From an uncultured Flavobacteriaceae bacterium (GTDB taxonomy: Bacteria; Bacteroidota; Bacteroidia; Flavobacteriales; Flavobacteriaceae), in NCBI GenBank assembly GCA_947488345.1, contig CANKZQ010000002.1, positions 310,001 through 374,000 of the forward strand: 64,000 nucleotides of DNA, given 5' to 3'. Below the pieces are notes generated by a model. It made no database searches and was not told the origin of the DNA. It worked only from the letters and a program-made list of their open reading frames with translations. The stretch's first letter is position 1; every line of letters begins with the position of its first letter. A program made the position numbers and the translations under genes. This document shows, piece by piece, positions 17,470-26,968 of this stretch.

Positions 17470-19800
17470 TTATCTCAAAATTTCAAGTTTTGCGAATTGC
17501 AATAATAATTTTCTATTTCCTGCATTTTCAAATTTAATTTCGGCTTTCTTATTAGAGCCAACGCCTTCTAAACTCACGACTTCACCTTTACCAAACTTAG
17601 CATGAGAAACAATATTGCCTACGGCAATCTTGCTATCAAATAAATTTGTTGTGACCTTGCTTATTTTTTTGAGATTTTTTGGAGGCGTAACTTGCACCGT
17701 TTTCGCAGTTGATTTCGTCATTTTCTTCGGTCGTTGAAATTCTCTGGTCACAGGTTTTTTGAATCTAATCTTATCTTGAGGGACCGATCCAAAAATATCT
17801 TCGTCTATAAACTTATTCATCTGCCGTGACATTTTTGGTGCCAAATGTTCGACAAATTGTTCATCAATTTCTTCTAAAAATCGACTTGGCTCGCAGTCGA
17901 TCAATTTTCCCCATCTATACCTTGACTGTGCGTAACTTAAATAAGCTTGTTTTTCGGCCCTTGTGAGTGCTACATAAAATAAACGTCTTTCCTCTTCCAA
18001 TTCGCTACGCGTATTCATACTCATGGCTGATGGGAATAAATTTTCTTCCAGACCAACAATGTATACATATTGAAATTCCAATCCCTTCGCTAGGTGTATG
18101 GTCATTAAAGAAACCGCATCCTGACCTTGTTTTTTGTCTTTGTCTAAGTCACTAGCTAACGCCACATCTTCTAAGAAAAATGCCAAAGAAGCATCTTCTT
18201 CCTTATCATTTTGCTCAACGATAAAATCTTTAATTCCATTGAGTAATTCTTGAACATTTTCAACTTTGCTAACGGCTTCTGGTGTTGCATCACGTTCTAA
18301 ATCTTTAATCACCTGTGTCTTTTTAATGACATGTTCGGTAACTTCAAAAGCATTTTTAGTTTGTGCTTCTATTTGAAAGCTTTTGATCATCGTTATAAAA
18401 TCATTCAGCTTATTCTTTGTTCCACCGTTAATTTTTAGGTCAATTTTATGGATATTTTCTATTATTTCAAAAATAGACTTCTTGTAATGATTGGCTGCAA
18501 CGACCAGTTTATCAACCGTGGTTTGTCCGATACCTCTTGCCGGATAATTAATGACACGTTTCAGTGCTTCTTCGTCACTTGGATTGACAAGTAATCGCAA
18601 ATAAGATAAGACATCTTTAATTTCCTTACGTTGGTAAAAAGATAGGCCTCCATAAATTTGATAAGCTATATCTTTTTTACGTAAGGCATCTTCTATGGCT
18701 CTTGATTGTGCATTTGTGCGATATAAAATAGCAAATTCACTATTTTTAAGTTGCATATTCAACTTATTTTCGAAGATAGAATCTGCTACAAAACGTCCTT
18801 CTTCACCATCAGAAATCGTACGCATTATCTTGACCAGTTCTCCCTTTTCATTGGATGTCCAGATTTCTTTATCGAGTTTCGTTTTGTTCTTTTCGATAAC
18901 ACTGTTCGCAGCATCCACAATATTACTTGTTGAACGATAATTTTGTTCTAATTTAAAAATTTTCACATCGTCATAATCACGTTGAAAATTTAAGATATTT
19001 TGAATATTCGCTCCACGAAAGGCGTAGATACTCTGAGAGTCATCACCTACCACACAAATATTTTGAAATCTATCCGCTAAGGCTCTAACAATTAAATATT
19101 GTGAATGATTTGTATCTTGGTACTCGTCGACCAATATATATTTAAACCGTTGCTGATACTTTGCTAACACATCAGGAAAACGCGTTAATAGTTCATTGGT
19201 CCTTAATAATAGGTCGTCAAAATCCATCGCTCCTGCCTTAAAACATCTCTCTACATATTGATGATAAATATCTCCTATTTTAGGACGACTCGCCATAACA
19301 TCTGCCTCTTGCAAATCGGCATTTTGATAGTATGCTTTCACAGTGATCAGGCTATTCTTAAACTGTGAAATTCGACCTAACACCTGTTTAGGTTTGTATT
19401 TTTCTTTATCAAGATTGAGTTCTTTTATTATCGATGTGATCAAACGAACCGAATCTTGTGTATCGTAGATTGTAAAATTGGAAGGGTATCCTAATTTATC
19501 CGCCTCTGAGCGCAAAATTCTGGCAAAAACGGAGTGAAAAGTACCCATCCATAAATTTTTGGCTTCACTTGCTCCAACAATTTGACCGATTCTGTTCTTC
19601 ATTTCTCGCGCTGCCTTATTCGTAAACGTCAGCGACAAGATGCTGAAAGCATCAATTCCTTTGCTCATTAAATGAGCGATACGATAGGTAAGGACACGTG
19701 TTTTACCAGAGCCTGCACCCGCAATAATAATCATGGGTCCATCTTGATGTAAAACGGCTTCTTTTTGGGCTTCGTTTAAATTCTGGAGATATTCAGTCAC
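17470..19800 (-). CDS. uvrD: UvrD/PcrA-type ATP-dependent DNA helicase
   Basis: Superfamily 1A 3'-5' helicase of 776 residues for repair and replication restart. Motifs in order: Q motif LNEAQKEAVLH, Walker A AGAGSGKT (about residues 27-34), Ia LTFTNKAAREMK, II/III VDEYQDTN and GDDSQSIYAFRGA, IV LEQNYRSTSNI, V MTIHLAKGLEFQ, VI YVALTRAEKQ. The C-terminal tail ends in a Tudor-like segment (VSHAKFGKGEVVSLEG), as in PcrA. A TATTTTTG -7 box lies at 19826-19819. Confidence 0.96.
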   Translation of the reverse strand: MTEYLQNLNEAQKEAVLHQDGPMIIIAGAGSGKTRVLTYRIAHLMSKGIDAFSILSLTFTNKAAREMKNRIGQIVGASEAKNLWMGTFHSVFARILRSEADKLGYPSNFTIYDTQDSVRLITSIIKELNLDKEKYKPKQVLGRISQFKNSLITVKAYYQNADLQEADVMASRPKIGDIYHQYVERCFKAGAMDFDDLLLRTNELLTRFPDVLAKYQQRFKYILVDEYQDTNHSQYLIVRALADRFQNICVVGDDSQSIYAFRGANIQNILNFQRDYDDVKIFKLEQNYRSTSNIVDAANSVIEKNKTKLDKEIWTSNEKGELVKIMRTISDGEEGRFVADSIFENKLNMQLKNSEFAILYRTNAQSRAIEDALRKKDIAYQIYGGLSFYQRKEIKDVLSYLRLLVNPSDEEALKRVINYPARGIGQTTVDKLVVAANHYKKSIFEIIENIHKIDLKINGGTKNKLNDFITMIKSFQIEAQTKNAFEVTEHVIKKTQVIKDLERDATPEAVSKVENVQELLNGIKDFIVEQNDKEEDASLAFFLEDVALASDLDKDKKQGQDAVSLMTIHLAKGLEFQYVYIVGLEENLFPSAMSMNTRSELEEERRLFYVALTRAEKQAYLSYAQSRYRWGKLIDCEPSRFLEEIDEQFVEHLAPKMSRQMNKFIDEDIFGSVPQDKIRFKKPVTREFQRPKKMTKSTAKTVQVTPPKNLKKISKVTTNLFDSKIAVGNIVSHAKFGKGEVVSLEGVGSNKKAEIKFENAGNRKLLLQFAKLEILR

Positions 19801-19818
19801 AATCTATAATAAGAGGCT

Positions 19819-19826
19819 CAAAAATA
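19819..19826 (-). promoter_or_regulatory. -7 promoter box of the UvrD gene
   Basis: On the minus strand TATTTTTG, with a TTG about 20 bases upstream, matching the TTG / TAnnTTTG layout. It lies 18 bp before the start codon. Confidence 0.6.
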
Positions 19827-19942
19827 CAATTGTATCTCATGATTCACAATAAAAGTTATTGACAAAATGGGTGATTTCTTAAGGAAAATTAGCATGATCG
19901 CGTAGTTTTTAAAAATCACGACGTACCAAACATAAATTTATG

Positions 19943-19950
19943 TATTTTTG
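19943..19950 (+). promoter_or_regulatory. -7 promoter box
   Basis: TATTTTTG, exact TAnnTTTG match, 23 bases before the ATG at 19974. Confidence 0.6.
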
Positions 19951-19973
19951 AGACATAAACTTTAATTACAAAC

Positions 19974-20495
19974 ATGGATTCAGCTAATTTTTTAAAATTT
20001 TTAAGCTATGTCATTCCTGCAATAATCACGGGAGGCATCGCCTATTATTTCTTTAAGCAACATATAAAAAACGAAGACGAAAGACGTCATTTCGAACTAC
20101 GCAAAGAAAAACAAAGTACATCACTACCGCTGCGCTTACAAGCCTATGAGAGAATGGCCCTATTCTTAGAACGGATTTCTCCGGCCAAATTATTGGTTCG
20201 TGTAAAGCCTACAGGTGATGATAAAATTGCTTATCAAACGAAATTAGTGAATGCCATTGAAAATGAATTTGAACATAATTTAGCACAGCAAATCTATTTA
20301 ACGGGTGAATGCTGGAATATAATTTTAGCCGCTAAAAACACCACCATGCATCAAATTAGAGGAGCCGCTGCGGATACCACAATTAATTCTGCCCGTGAAT
20401 TGCAAGAGCATATATTGAAAGAAGGTTCGACTAAGGAACCTCCGAGTAATACTGCGTTAGCATTTATCAAAGAAGAAGTACACTCTATATTTTAA
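19974..20495 (+). CDS. Conserved single-pass membrane protein of unknown function
   Basis: A 173-residue protein with one N-terminal transmembrane helix (about residues 8-27, FLSYVIPAIITGGIAYYFF). A cytoplasmic, mostly helical domain follows, with LPLRLQAYERMALFLERISP and NAIENEFEHNLAQQIYLTGECW. I recognise it as a conserved flavobacterial hypothetical (possibly DUF7935) but know no function. The MBL hydrolase gene starts 5 bases after its stop, so they form an operon. Confidence 0.8.
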   Translation: MDSANFLKFLSYVIPAIITGGIAYYFFKQHIKNEDERRHFELRKEKQSTSLPLRLQAYERMALFLERISPAKLLVRVKPTGDDKIAYQTKLVNAIENEFEHNLAQQIYLTGECWNIILAAKNTTMHQIRGAAADTTINSARELQEHILKEGSTKEPPSNTALAFIKEEVHSIF

Positions 20496-20500
20496 AAATT

Positions 20501-21262
20501 ATGAATAGTAAATACTCCCTAGTACTTATCATCTGTTTTATGATTGCATGTACCACATATGCGCAGCGTCCAAAAGCAGATATCATTAAAACGAATGATG
20601 GTGACCTTATCATCCAACCCATTACACATGGTACCTTGGTATTGCAATGGAAAAACAAAACTATTTATGTTGATCCTTATGGAGGTGCGGAAAAATTTAA
20701 GGGCATTGCACCCCCTGATGTAATTTTAATTACAGATATCCACGGTGACCATTTGAATATGGCTACCCTGGAAGGATTAGATACAAAGAAGGCGGCATTT
20801 GTTGTGCCTTCGGCGGTTGCAAAGAAATTAAAATCAAAATACGAAAAGCAATTGTACGTGCTAAAAAATGGAGGAATGCATATGCAAGAAGATTTATTTG
20901 TTAGCGCCGTACCGATGTATAATTTACCAGAAGACAGTAACTCTCGCCACCCTAAAGGACGAGGCAATGGTTATTTTTTAAATCTTGGTGGAAAAGGAAT
21001 ATATATTAGTGGTGATACCGAAGATATTAAGGAAATGCGCAAACTTGTGGGTGTCGATATTGCTTTTGTATGTATGAATTTACCCTACACAATGGATGTA
21101 AAACAGGCCGCTAGCGCAGTACTAGATTTCAAGCCTAAGATTGTATATCCATATCACTATCGTGGAAAACCTGACATGAGTGATACTACAGAATTTAAAA
21201 GGTTAGTGAACGCCAAAAACTCGAAGATTGAAGTGCGTTTACGCGATTGGTATACAAAATAG
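20501..21262 (+). CDS. Secreted metallo-beta-lactamase fold hydrolase (UlaG-like)
   Basis: A 253-residue MBL-fold protein with signal peptide MNSKYSLVLIICFMIACTTYAQ. The core strands lead to the metal motif ITDIHGDHLN and then SGDTEDIKEM and YPYHYRG, typical of the UlaG-like branch. In the HxHxDH motif the first His is replaced by Asp (DIHGDH), so metal binding at the first site may differ. Export is predicted, unlike cytoplasmic UlaG. The substrate is unknown. Confidence 0.87.
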   Translation: MNSKYSLVLIICFMIACTTYAQRPKADIIKTNDGDLIIQPITHGTLVLQWKNKTIYVDPYGGAEKFKGIAPPDVILITDIHGDHLNMATLEGLDTKKAAFVVPSAVAKKLKSKYEKQLYVLKNGGMHMQEDLFVSAVPMYNLPEDSNSRHPKGRGNGYFLNLGGKGIYISGDTEDIKEMRKLVGVDIAFVCMNLPYTMDVKQAASAVLDFKPKIVYPYHYRGKPDMSDTTEFKRLVNAKNSKIEVRLRDWYTK

Positions 21263-21347
21263 GTGTTTTTGTTAGGTGTACATATTGGGCAGATACAGAC
21301 CAAGTAAACATGCCTTTAGGTAACAGGTAATTTAAGAAACTTAATGC

Positions 21348-22499
21348 ATGAAAAACAAAATTGCACTTATTTTTTGCTTAGTAGCACTATCTAGTTGCGG
21401 GCAAAACAACTCAAACACAGAGTTTTCTTACGACATAAAACAGCCAATTGATTCTCTATTTGCTGAGTTTCATAATTTAAATTCTCCAGGTTACGCGGTA
21501 GCAGTTTCAAAAGATGGAACCACGTTGTATAAAAATGGATACGGTGCTGCAAATTTGGATTACAATATACCCATTCGTACAAATTCAGCATTCAGCATAG
21601 CCTCTGTTTCTAAACAATTCACGGCTGCTTGTATTGCATTATTAATATTAGAAAACAAAATTTCATTAGAAACTGATGCTTCAAAATTCGTTCCAGCACT
21701 AAAAAAATATACCGATACTATTCGAATTAAACATCTCATCTATAATACTAGTGGCATTAAGGATTATCCTCGTCTAAAACGAAGCAGTGGGAAGTCTTGG
21801 GTTACCTTTAATTACTTCGATATTGATGAGTGTATTTCGACATCTCTTGAGGAAAAAAATCTACAATTTAAACCTGGAACAAAATGGGACTATTGCAACG
21901 TCAATTTTATGCTGCTGACAAAAATTGTGGAAAAGGTAAGTGGACAACGATTCAGTGATTTTGCGAAAACAAGACTATTTGAGCCATTAGAAATGCACAA
22001 CACTTTAATAAATGACGATATCACCACCATTATTCGAAATAGAGTCACGCCTTACAATTTGAGAAATGACCTTTATCTTGAGGCTTATGCAGCGCAAGGT
22101 TTTCATTTAAAGGAGGAAGGTGAATTTATACAACATCCGAGAAACTCGCCACATTATGGTGGAAGTGGTGTCGTTTCTACTATAGATGATCTGCTTAAAT
22201 GGACTCTAAACATGACAACCAAAAAATTCGGAAAATCTGAGTTTTATGATTTAATGCATACCACGTTAAAATTTAAGCATGACCGAGATAATCAAGCATT
22301 CGGGCTATATTTTGGAAACTATAAGAAAAGAAAAATAGTCGCTTGGGAAGGAGGTGATTATGGTATAAGTTCACAGATTTTACGATTTCCAGATCAAAAC
22401 ATTTCGATCATCGTTTTATCAAATCTTGGCTCAGGACAAGCAGCACAAAAAGCAACCTCAATTGCCGACATTTTGATCAGTAAAAATATTTTAAAATAA
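21348..22499 (+). CDS. Serine hydrolase of the class C beta-lactamase/DD-peptidase family, lipoprotein
   Basis: A 383-residue lipoprotein (lipobox LSSC, Cys17) with a beta-lactamase-related domain. The SxxK motif is S86-V-S-K89, the tyrosine motif YCN is near residue 183, and the third region is around HYGGSGVVSTIDDLLKW. This family includes D-aminopeptidases, esterases and PBP-like enzymes, so true beta-lactamase activity should not be assumed. It is monocistronic, with an 85-bp gap upstream. Confidence 0.88.
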   Translation: MKNKIALIFCLVALSSCGQNNSNTEFSYDIKQPIDSLFAEFHNLNSPGYAVAVSKDGTTLYKNGYGAANLDYNIPIRTNSAFSIASVSKQFTAACIALLILENKISLETDASKFVPALKKYTDTIRIKHLIYNTSGIKDYPRLKRSSGKSWVTFNYFDIDECISTSLEEKNLQFKPGTKWDYCNVNFMLLTKIVEKVSGQRFSDFAKTRLFEPLEMHNTLINDDITTIIRNRVTPYNLRNDLYLEAYAAQGFHLKEEGEFIQHPRNSPHYGGSGVVSTIDDLLKWTLNMTTKKFGKSEFYDLMHTTLKFKHDRDNQAFGLYFGNYKKRKIVAWEGGDYGISSQILRFPDQNISIIVLSNLGSGQAAQKATSIADILISKNILK

Positions 22500-22704
22500 A
22501 ACTACCTACGATAACTACGGATGTAATTAATTGCTTGTTGTTCTGTTAATCTTCACCTAAAAATCCAAGCGGTTTTCAATTTCCCCAACTTTTTCATTAA
22601 ATTGGTTCACGTATCAGTTGAATGAACACAAACACAAGACATCATCAATTTTGTGATACTGTATTTATAAAAATGAATTTTTGATAGTTTAAAAATACTA
22701 AAAC

Positions 22705-23172
22705 ATGAAAAAATCATGGCGGGAATATATTAATTCTGTTGAAGAAAAGATTCACATTATAACTCCTGAATGGGAGATGAAAATGGGCAAAGGCAAAATT
22801 TTAATACCAAAACCTTTAGATATCGAACGCCTTATAAACAGCACTAAAAAAGGAGAGTTATTAACCACAGATACCATTCGAGAGCAGCTAGCGAAAGAGA
22901 AAAATGTACGGTTAACTGCCTCTGCGCCAACCAAAATATATCTAAAACATATTGCTCTGGCATCAGAGGAAGACATTGCAGAGGGGAAAAATAACATCAC
23001 CCCATATTGGAGAGTATTATTACCCAATGGCTTGATTAATGATAAATTTCCTGGCGGATTTGAAAAACAGCAGAAATTATTAGAATCTGAAGGTCATAAA
23101 ATCGAGTTGTATGGAAAAAGAAAAAAGGTGTCGAAAGTAGTTTCTTATCAGGAATCATTAAAAAAGTTCTGA
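22705..23172 (+). CDS. MGMT-fold protein (alkyltransferase-like)
   Basis: A 155-residue protein resembling the DNA-binding domain of O6-methylguanine methyltransferases and Atl proteins: KPLDIERLINSTKKGELLTTDTI, then TPYWRVLLPNGLIN and PGGFEKQQKLLESEGHKIE. The catalytic PCHR motif is absent (no Cys at all in the protein), so it cannot accept alkyl groups as MGMT does. It may bind DNA lesions like Atl. It is monocistronic; the 205-bp gap upstream holds nothing I recognise. Confidence 0.78.
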   Translation: MKKSWREYINSVEEKIHIITPEWEMKMGKGKILIPKPLDIERLINSTKKGELLTTDTIREQLAKEKNVRLTASAPTKIYLKHIALASEEDIAEGKNNITPYWRVLLPNGLINDKFPGGFEKQQKLLESEGHKIELYGKRKKVSKVVSYQESLKKF

Positions 23173-23345
23173 AAATAGTACAAATTTTGTTGCATGGCAA
23201 CATGTGGAGAATCAATCCTCTTACCTATGTATCTATAATGCGTCAAGATTTCCTTTAGCCAAACATGCCGCAATTACTACTCGCATTTGATACAACCTTT
23301 TTGTACATACGACATCTCAAATAATATACAGATAAATGAAAAATC

Positions 23346-23669
23346 ATGAAAATTAGATTTTTGACTATGCTTATTGTTTTGGGGGTTGGTTTGCTAACAA
23401 ATTGTAATAAAGACGATAATACCACACTTCAATTCGAATCAACAGCCAAAATTTTAGGATTCGATTATACTGAATGCGCTTGTTGTGGTGGCTGGATTAT
23501 AGAAATAAATGGAGAAGAGAACGATAGAAGGTTCTCAGAATTACCCAGCAATTCGAACATAGATTTAGACAATATTGCAACGCCTATCGACGTTCAATTG
23601 AATTGGTCTGAATCGAACGAATATTGTGGAAAAGGAATTCTCATTGAATCTGTTCGATTAATAAATTAA
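23346..23669 (+). CDS. Small lipoprotein with a CACCGGW motif
   Basis: A 107-residue lipoprotein (Cys20 in LLTNC) with a short beta-rich domain. A cysteine cluster TECACCGGWIIEI near residue 40 and a further Cys in NEYCGKGI suggest a metal site or disulfides. I recognise this as a recurring Bacteroidota small lipoprotein but know no function. The 173 bp before it are AT-rich with no evident signal. Confidence 0.75.
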   Translation: MKIRFLTMLIVLGVGLLTNCNKDDNTTLQFESTAKILGFDYTECACCGGWIIEINGEENDRRFSELPSNSNIDLDNIATPIDVQLNWSESNEYCGKGILIESVRLIN

Positions 23670-23735
23670 ACATATCGATACTGCAACAATAATTTTTTCA
23701 ATAGCTCTGGGTATATCTTATTGTTCGTTGCAGCA

Positions 23736-24770
23736 CTAATCGACCCCTTCAAAATCATCTAAAACCCCTTGTGCGATCCACTCAGCTAAGGCTTGACGAT
23801 TTACCGGATATAAGATACGCTTCTGATCTTTTTTGTTCTGTAAATTGCCAATTTCAATGTACGCCATCGCGGGTAAGGTGAAATTCACCAAATACAAATT
23901 CCGTTCAGAGAAGGTACCGTTATAAGCCCTATTTGGCTGATATTTTTTGTATTTTCTCTTAAAAACTTGATGGATACTTTCTGCCAATTTTTGGCCACTT
24001 TTACTCTTTTTATGATGGTAAAAGAATACATCGATATTTTCCCCTTTGCTACGACTATCCACGTGTGTCACGATAAGTCGGCGATACGCCCCTTTATGTT
24101 TTTGGTACAAGGCATTCACAACCTCTGTTCGTTGTCGTAGCCGTTTCATTTGATTTAACGGAATCTTCTTTTTGGGATATACCAATTCATCATGATCTAC
24201 TGTTAGAAGACGTTTATTTCGGATACCGTCATTTTCATCACGAACGATCATATAAACCGTGGCACTGTGAGAGATCAATTCTTTCGCCAATCGTAGGGTT
24301 ACATCATAGGCATATTCATCTTCTGCAAGTAACTTATTTTTGTATTTTGTGACTGTACCTGGATCAGGTCCGCCGTGTCCGGAAATCAAATAGTAAATAT
24401 TCCCTTTTAATCTAGTACTCACTATTTCAGTATCCTCATACTTCTTACCAAATATTTCATGAGATACAATTTTAGTGTTTGTAGGTTTGGTGCTAGTGGC
24501 AGCCTCGGTCTCAGTTTTTATGATTGCTGGAATCTTATAAGTTCTTCCGGCATATAAATGAATGCTGTCTCTTAGATTCGCTTGGTTCAAAGCAATAAAT
24601 CTATCAAAATACTTGTAGGGATTCACGCCCTGTTTTCGAAGCAGTGAATAAATACCATCACCTTTTTGAGCAGTTACCGTTACCAAAGAATCTTGCCCAT
24701 ATATCAGCTGACAATAGCAAAGAAACACTAATAAAAAGGAAATTTTATCTGTTGAAAACCTAAAATTCAT
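23736..24770 (-). CDS. LysM-containing N-acetylmuramoyl-L-alanine amidase
   Basis: A 344-residue secreted cell-wall hydrolase. A signal peptide (about residues 1-25) is followed by a LysM-like peptidoglycan-binding repeat (about 33-83, KGDGIYSLLRKQGVNPYKYF) and a C-terminal Amidase_3 domain (about 125-340). The zinc site is expected from the His in SGHGGPDPG, from ARD-like ENDGI/HVDSRS residues and from the Glu in AYIEIGNLQNKKD. It cleaves the amide bond between muramic acid and the stem peptide. It is monocistronic. Confidence 0.88.
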   Translation of the reverse strand: MNFRFSTDKISFLLVFLCYCQLIYGQDSLVTVTAQKGDGIYSLLRKQGVNPYKYFDRFIALNQANLRDSIHLYAGRTYKIPAIIKTETEAATSTKPTNTKIVSHEIFGKKYEDTEIVSTRLKGNIYYLISGHGGPDPGTVTKYKNKLLAEDEYAYDVTLRLAKELISHSATVYMIVRDENDGIRNKRLLTVDHDELVYPKKKIPLNQMKRLRQRTEVVNALYQKHKGAYRRLIVTHVDSRSKGENIDVFFYHHKKSKSGQKLAESIHQVFKRKYKKYQPNRAYNGTFSERNLYLVNFTLPAMAYIEIGNLQNKKDQKRILYPVNRQALAEWIAQGVLDDFEGVD

Positions 24771-25025
24771 AGATCAAATTAATTTAAAAGCTATACTGAT
24801 AACACATTCTAAATCAGCATTCGTATAGTAACAAAAATAAATTTTCTTTCAGAGTAACTATTCCTGAAAAAGAAAAAAAATAAGAAACTTATCAAACAAA
24901 CATTAACACTATTTCATCAAATTGGAGGTTCTTAAACTATTCGTATTTTTGGTTAAAATACATTCAAGATTTGTTTGGAATGATATTTGTTTCTTTAGGT
25001 TATAGTTGATCATAAACCTCAAATA

Positions 25026-26342
25026 ATGAAAAACGTACACATCCTCCTATTCGTTAGTATATTCTTGTTGAACCTTCAAACAATAAGTGCCCAAAAAGGT
25101 TGGAAGAGAACAGCATCCAATAACAATCTTGTCTACACCCCGACTACCATCAAACAAGGAAAAACATTTAAGTATATATTTTTTAAACCTGTCAACCTTA
25201 ACGGAAAGCAAGAAAAGGATTGGCTATTAGCACAAGCAAAAAAAGAACATGGCAAATTAGGGAAAGCGTCGAAACCTTGGACATTAAAGCAGGAAAAATC
25301 GGGTGGTTGGAGCGTTAATAATACCTATACGAATAGCAACGGAACTAAAATGTCAACGGGTTATGTTAGTAAAAAGCTAGCCAACGGTAAGGTCTATATG
25401 ATGCAAATGATCTCAAGTTTTGATTTGGTCATCTTATTAAAATACGGTAAACAAATAAACAGTGTAAGGACTGCTGCCGAAGCTATTTTTGTGCAAAATA
25501 AAACCTTAGCAAACACACCAGCTAAGACTAAAAAGAAAGTGTCTACCCCGACACCTAAAAAGTCAACAATTACGAATAGTACATCTAAACTTACAGGCAA
25601 AGAAAAAAGACGTATGATCGAAAGATCAATTAGAACATCTCCAGGCAAAGGCGTAAAGCCGTCTCAAGTTCAGGTTTTATGGGTCGATAGTGGTATCGAT
25701 ATATTGAGAGGTGGTATCAAAGTGAATACTTATCTTCTTTTAAAGGATGGCACCGTTTATACCGACTGTGAAATACCCCCAAATGAATTGGTCGTGTCAA
25801 AATCAAAGGAATTACAACCAAAAAAATGGACAATATGGCGAAAATCGGGTACTTCGTATCAAATAAAAAATAAGAAAAAAGGTATTTGGAAAACACTCAA
25901 AGGTGCGAAAGCCATCGCCACAATTGCCAATGAAAAAATCAACAGAAAATTTATCACTACTGGCGGCAGCCAATACAAAGGATCATGGAAAAACAGTATT
26001 ACGTTTAAAGCAAACGGACGCTTTGAAATGAGTCGTTTTTCTATGCGAGATAATTCAGGTTTAGGTGGTGGAACTACGGGTCCGTCGCTGAGTACTGTCC
26101 GTAAAAGTGACAAAACTGGTACGCGTAGTAGCACAACAGTTGCTGGAAGCGGTCTTGGTGGTGGCACAACTTCACAAAAAAATAATGGATCTGCTAATAC
26201 CGGCACTTATTACTTAAAAGGGAATACGATTACGCTCAAACATGATAATGGTTATGTGCACACTGAGCTTTTCTTTTTTGATAAAAGAGATAAGAAGTCT
26301 TTTATTTATAAAGATGATCGATTTTGGATTCCGAAACCCTAA
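25026..26342 (+). CDS. Large secreted protein of unknown function with SGLGGGTT repeats
   Basis: A 438-residue protein with signal peptide MKNVHILLFVSIFLLNLQTISAQ. The N-terminal domain (about residues 25-150, Trp/Lys-rich) looks like a stress- or envelope-associated beta domain. A Thr/Lys/Pro-rich linker (about 155-190) follows, then a basic middle region and a C-terminal lipocalin-like barrel (TFKANGRFEMSRF, GTYYLKGNTITLKHDNG). Two copies of SGLGGGTT sit in an inserted Gly/Ser/Thr loop (about residues 345-385). No function is assigned. The gene stands alone, convergent with the acyltransferase gene. Confidence 0.75.
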   Translation: MKNVHILLFVSIFLLNLQTISAQKGWKRTASNNNLVYTPTTIKQGKTFKYIFFKPVNLNGKQEKDWLLAQAKKEHGKLGKASKPWTLKQEKSGGWSVNNTYTNSNGTKMSTGYVSKKLANGKVYMMQMISSFDLVILLKYGKQINSVRTAAEAIFVQNKTLANTPAKTKKKVSTPTPKKSTITNSTSKLTGKEKRRMIERSIRTSPGKGVKPSQVQVLWVDSGIDILRGGIKVNTYLLLKDGTVYTDCEIPPNELVVSKSKELQPKKWTIWRKSGTSYQIKNKKKGIWKTLKGAKAIATIANEKINRKFITTGGSQYKGSWKNSITFKANGRFEMSRFSMRDNSGLGGGTTGPSLSTVRKSDKTGTRSSTTVAGSGLGGGTTSQKNNGSANTGTYYLKGNTITLKHDNGYVHTELFFFDKRDKKSFIYKDDRFWIPKP

Positions 26343-26348
26343 TAATTT

Positions 26349-26888
26349 TTATAAACTGAATTCAGGTTTTTTTCCTTTAATACCTCTAAAATATGAATAG
26401 AAATACTCAAAGTCTGCTTCCATATCATCCGTTACGTAATAAGGTTCGGCAATCTTTATTTTCTTATGTTCAAAGTCTAAGGTAGCCATTACAATAGGTA
26501 CATTGGCTCCTTTAGCAACATAATAAAATCCAGTTTTAAATTCGCTAACTTTTTTACGAGTACCTTCCGGAGATAATCCTAAAATAAACTGTTCTCGTGA
26601 ATTAAATACATCCACAATACCATCAACAACATTATTATTCTTTGAACGATCTACAGGTGCGCCTCCCAGCCATCTAAAGAAAAATCCAAAAGGCCATTTA
26701 AACAGAGAAGCTTTACCAATATAATTAACCTTCGCTCCTTTTATGAATTTAGCCATAATGGCTATTGGAAAGTCTTGCCAACTTGTATGAGGAGCTGCAA
26801 TGACGACATATTTCTTTAGTTTAGGAAAATCGTGAATAATCTTCCATCCCATGATATGGATGAGAATAAGCTTGGATAGAAATTTCAT
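26349..26888 (-). CDS. PlsC-like 1-acylglycerol-3-phosphate acyltransferase
   Basis: A 179-residue lysophosphatidic-acid-type acyltransferase. The catalytic HX4D motif is HTSWQD (PHTSWQDFPIAIM), followed by the GAPVDRSKNN substrate block and LSPEGTRKK. A hydrophobic N-terminus associates it with the inner membrane. The short length is common for the flavobacterial version. The acceptor lipid is not certain. It is convergent with the preceding gene with a 6-bp gap. Confidence 0.88.
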   Translation of the reverse strand: MKFLSKLILIHIMGWKIIHDFPKLKKYVVIAAPHTSWQDFPIAIMAKFIKGAKVNYIGKASLFKWPFGFFFRWLGGAPVDRSKNNNVVDGIVDVFNSREQFILGLSPEGTRKKVSEFKTGFYYVAKGANVPIVMATLDFEHKKIKIAEPYYVTDDMEADFEYFYSYFRGIKGKKPEFSL

Positions 26889-26968
26889 TGTTCAATGATA
26901 AGATATTAATAACAAAAGGACAAATTCTTATAGATATTTCGTAATATTAATGCATTAAATATGACATC

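Noticed and set aside
21348-22499. Antibiotic-resistance beta-lactamase
   Set aside because: The SxxK/YxN family is mostly peptidases and esterases in Bacteroidota; nothing in the sequence or context points to beta-lactam resistance.
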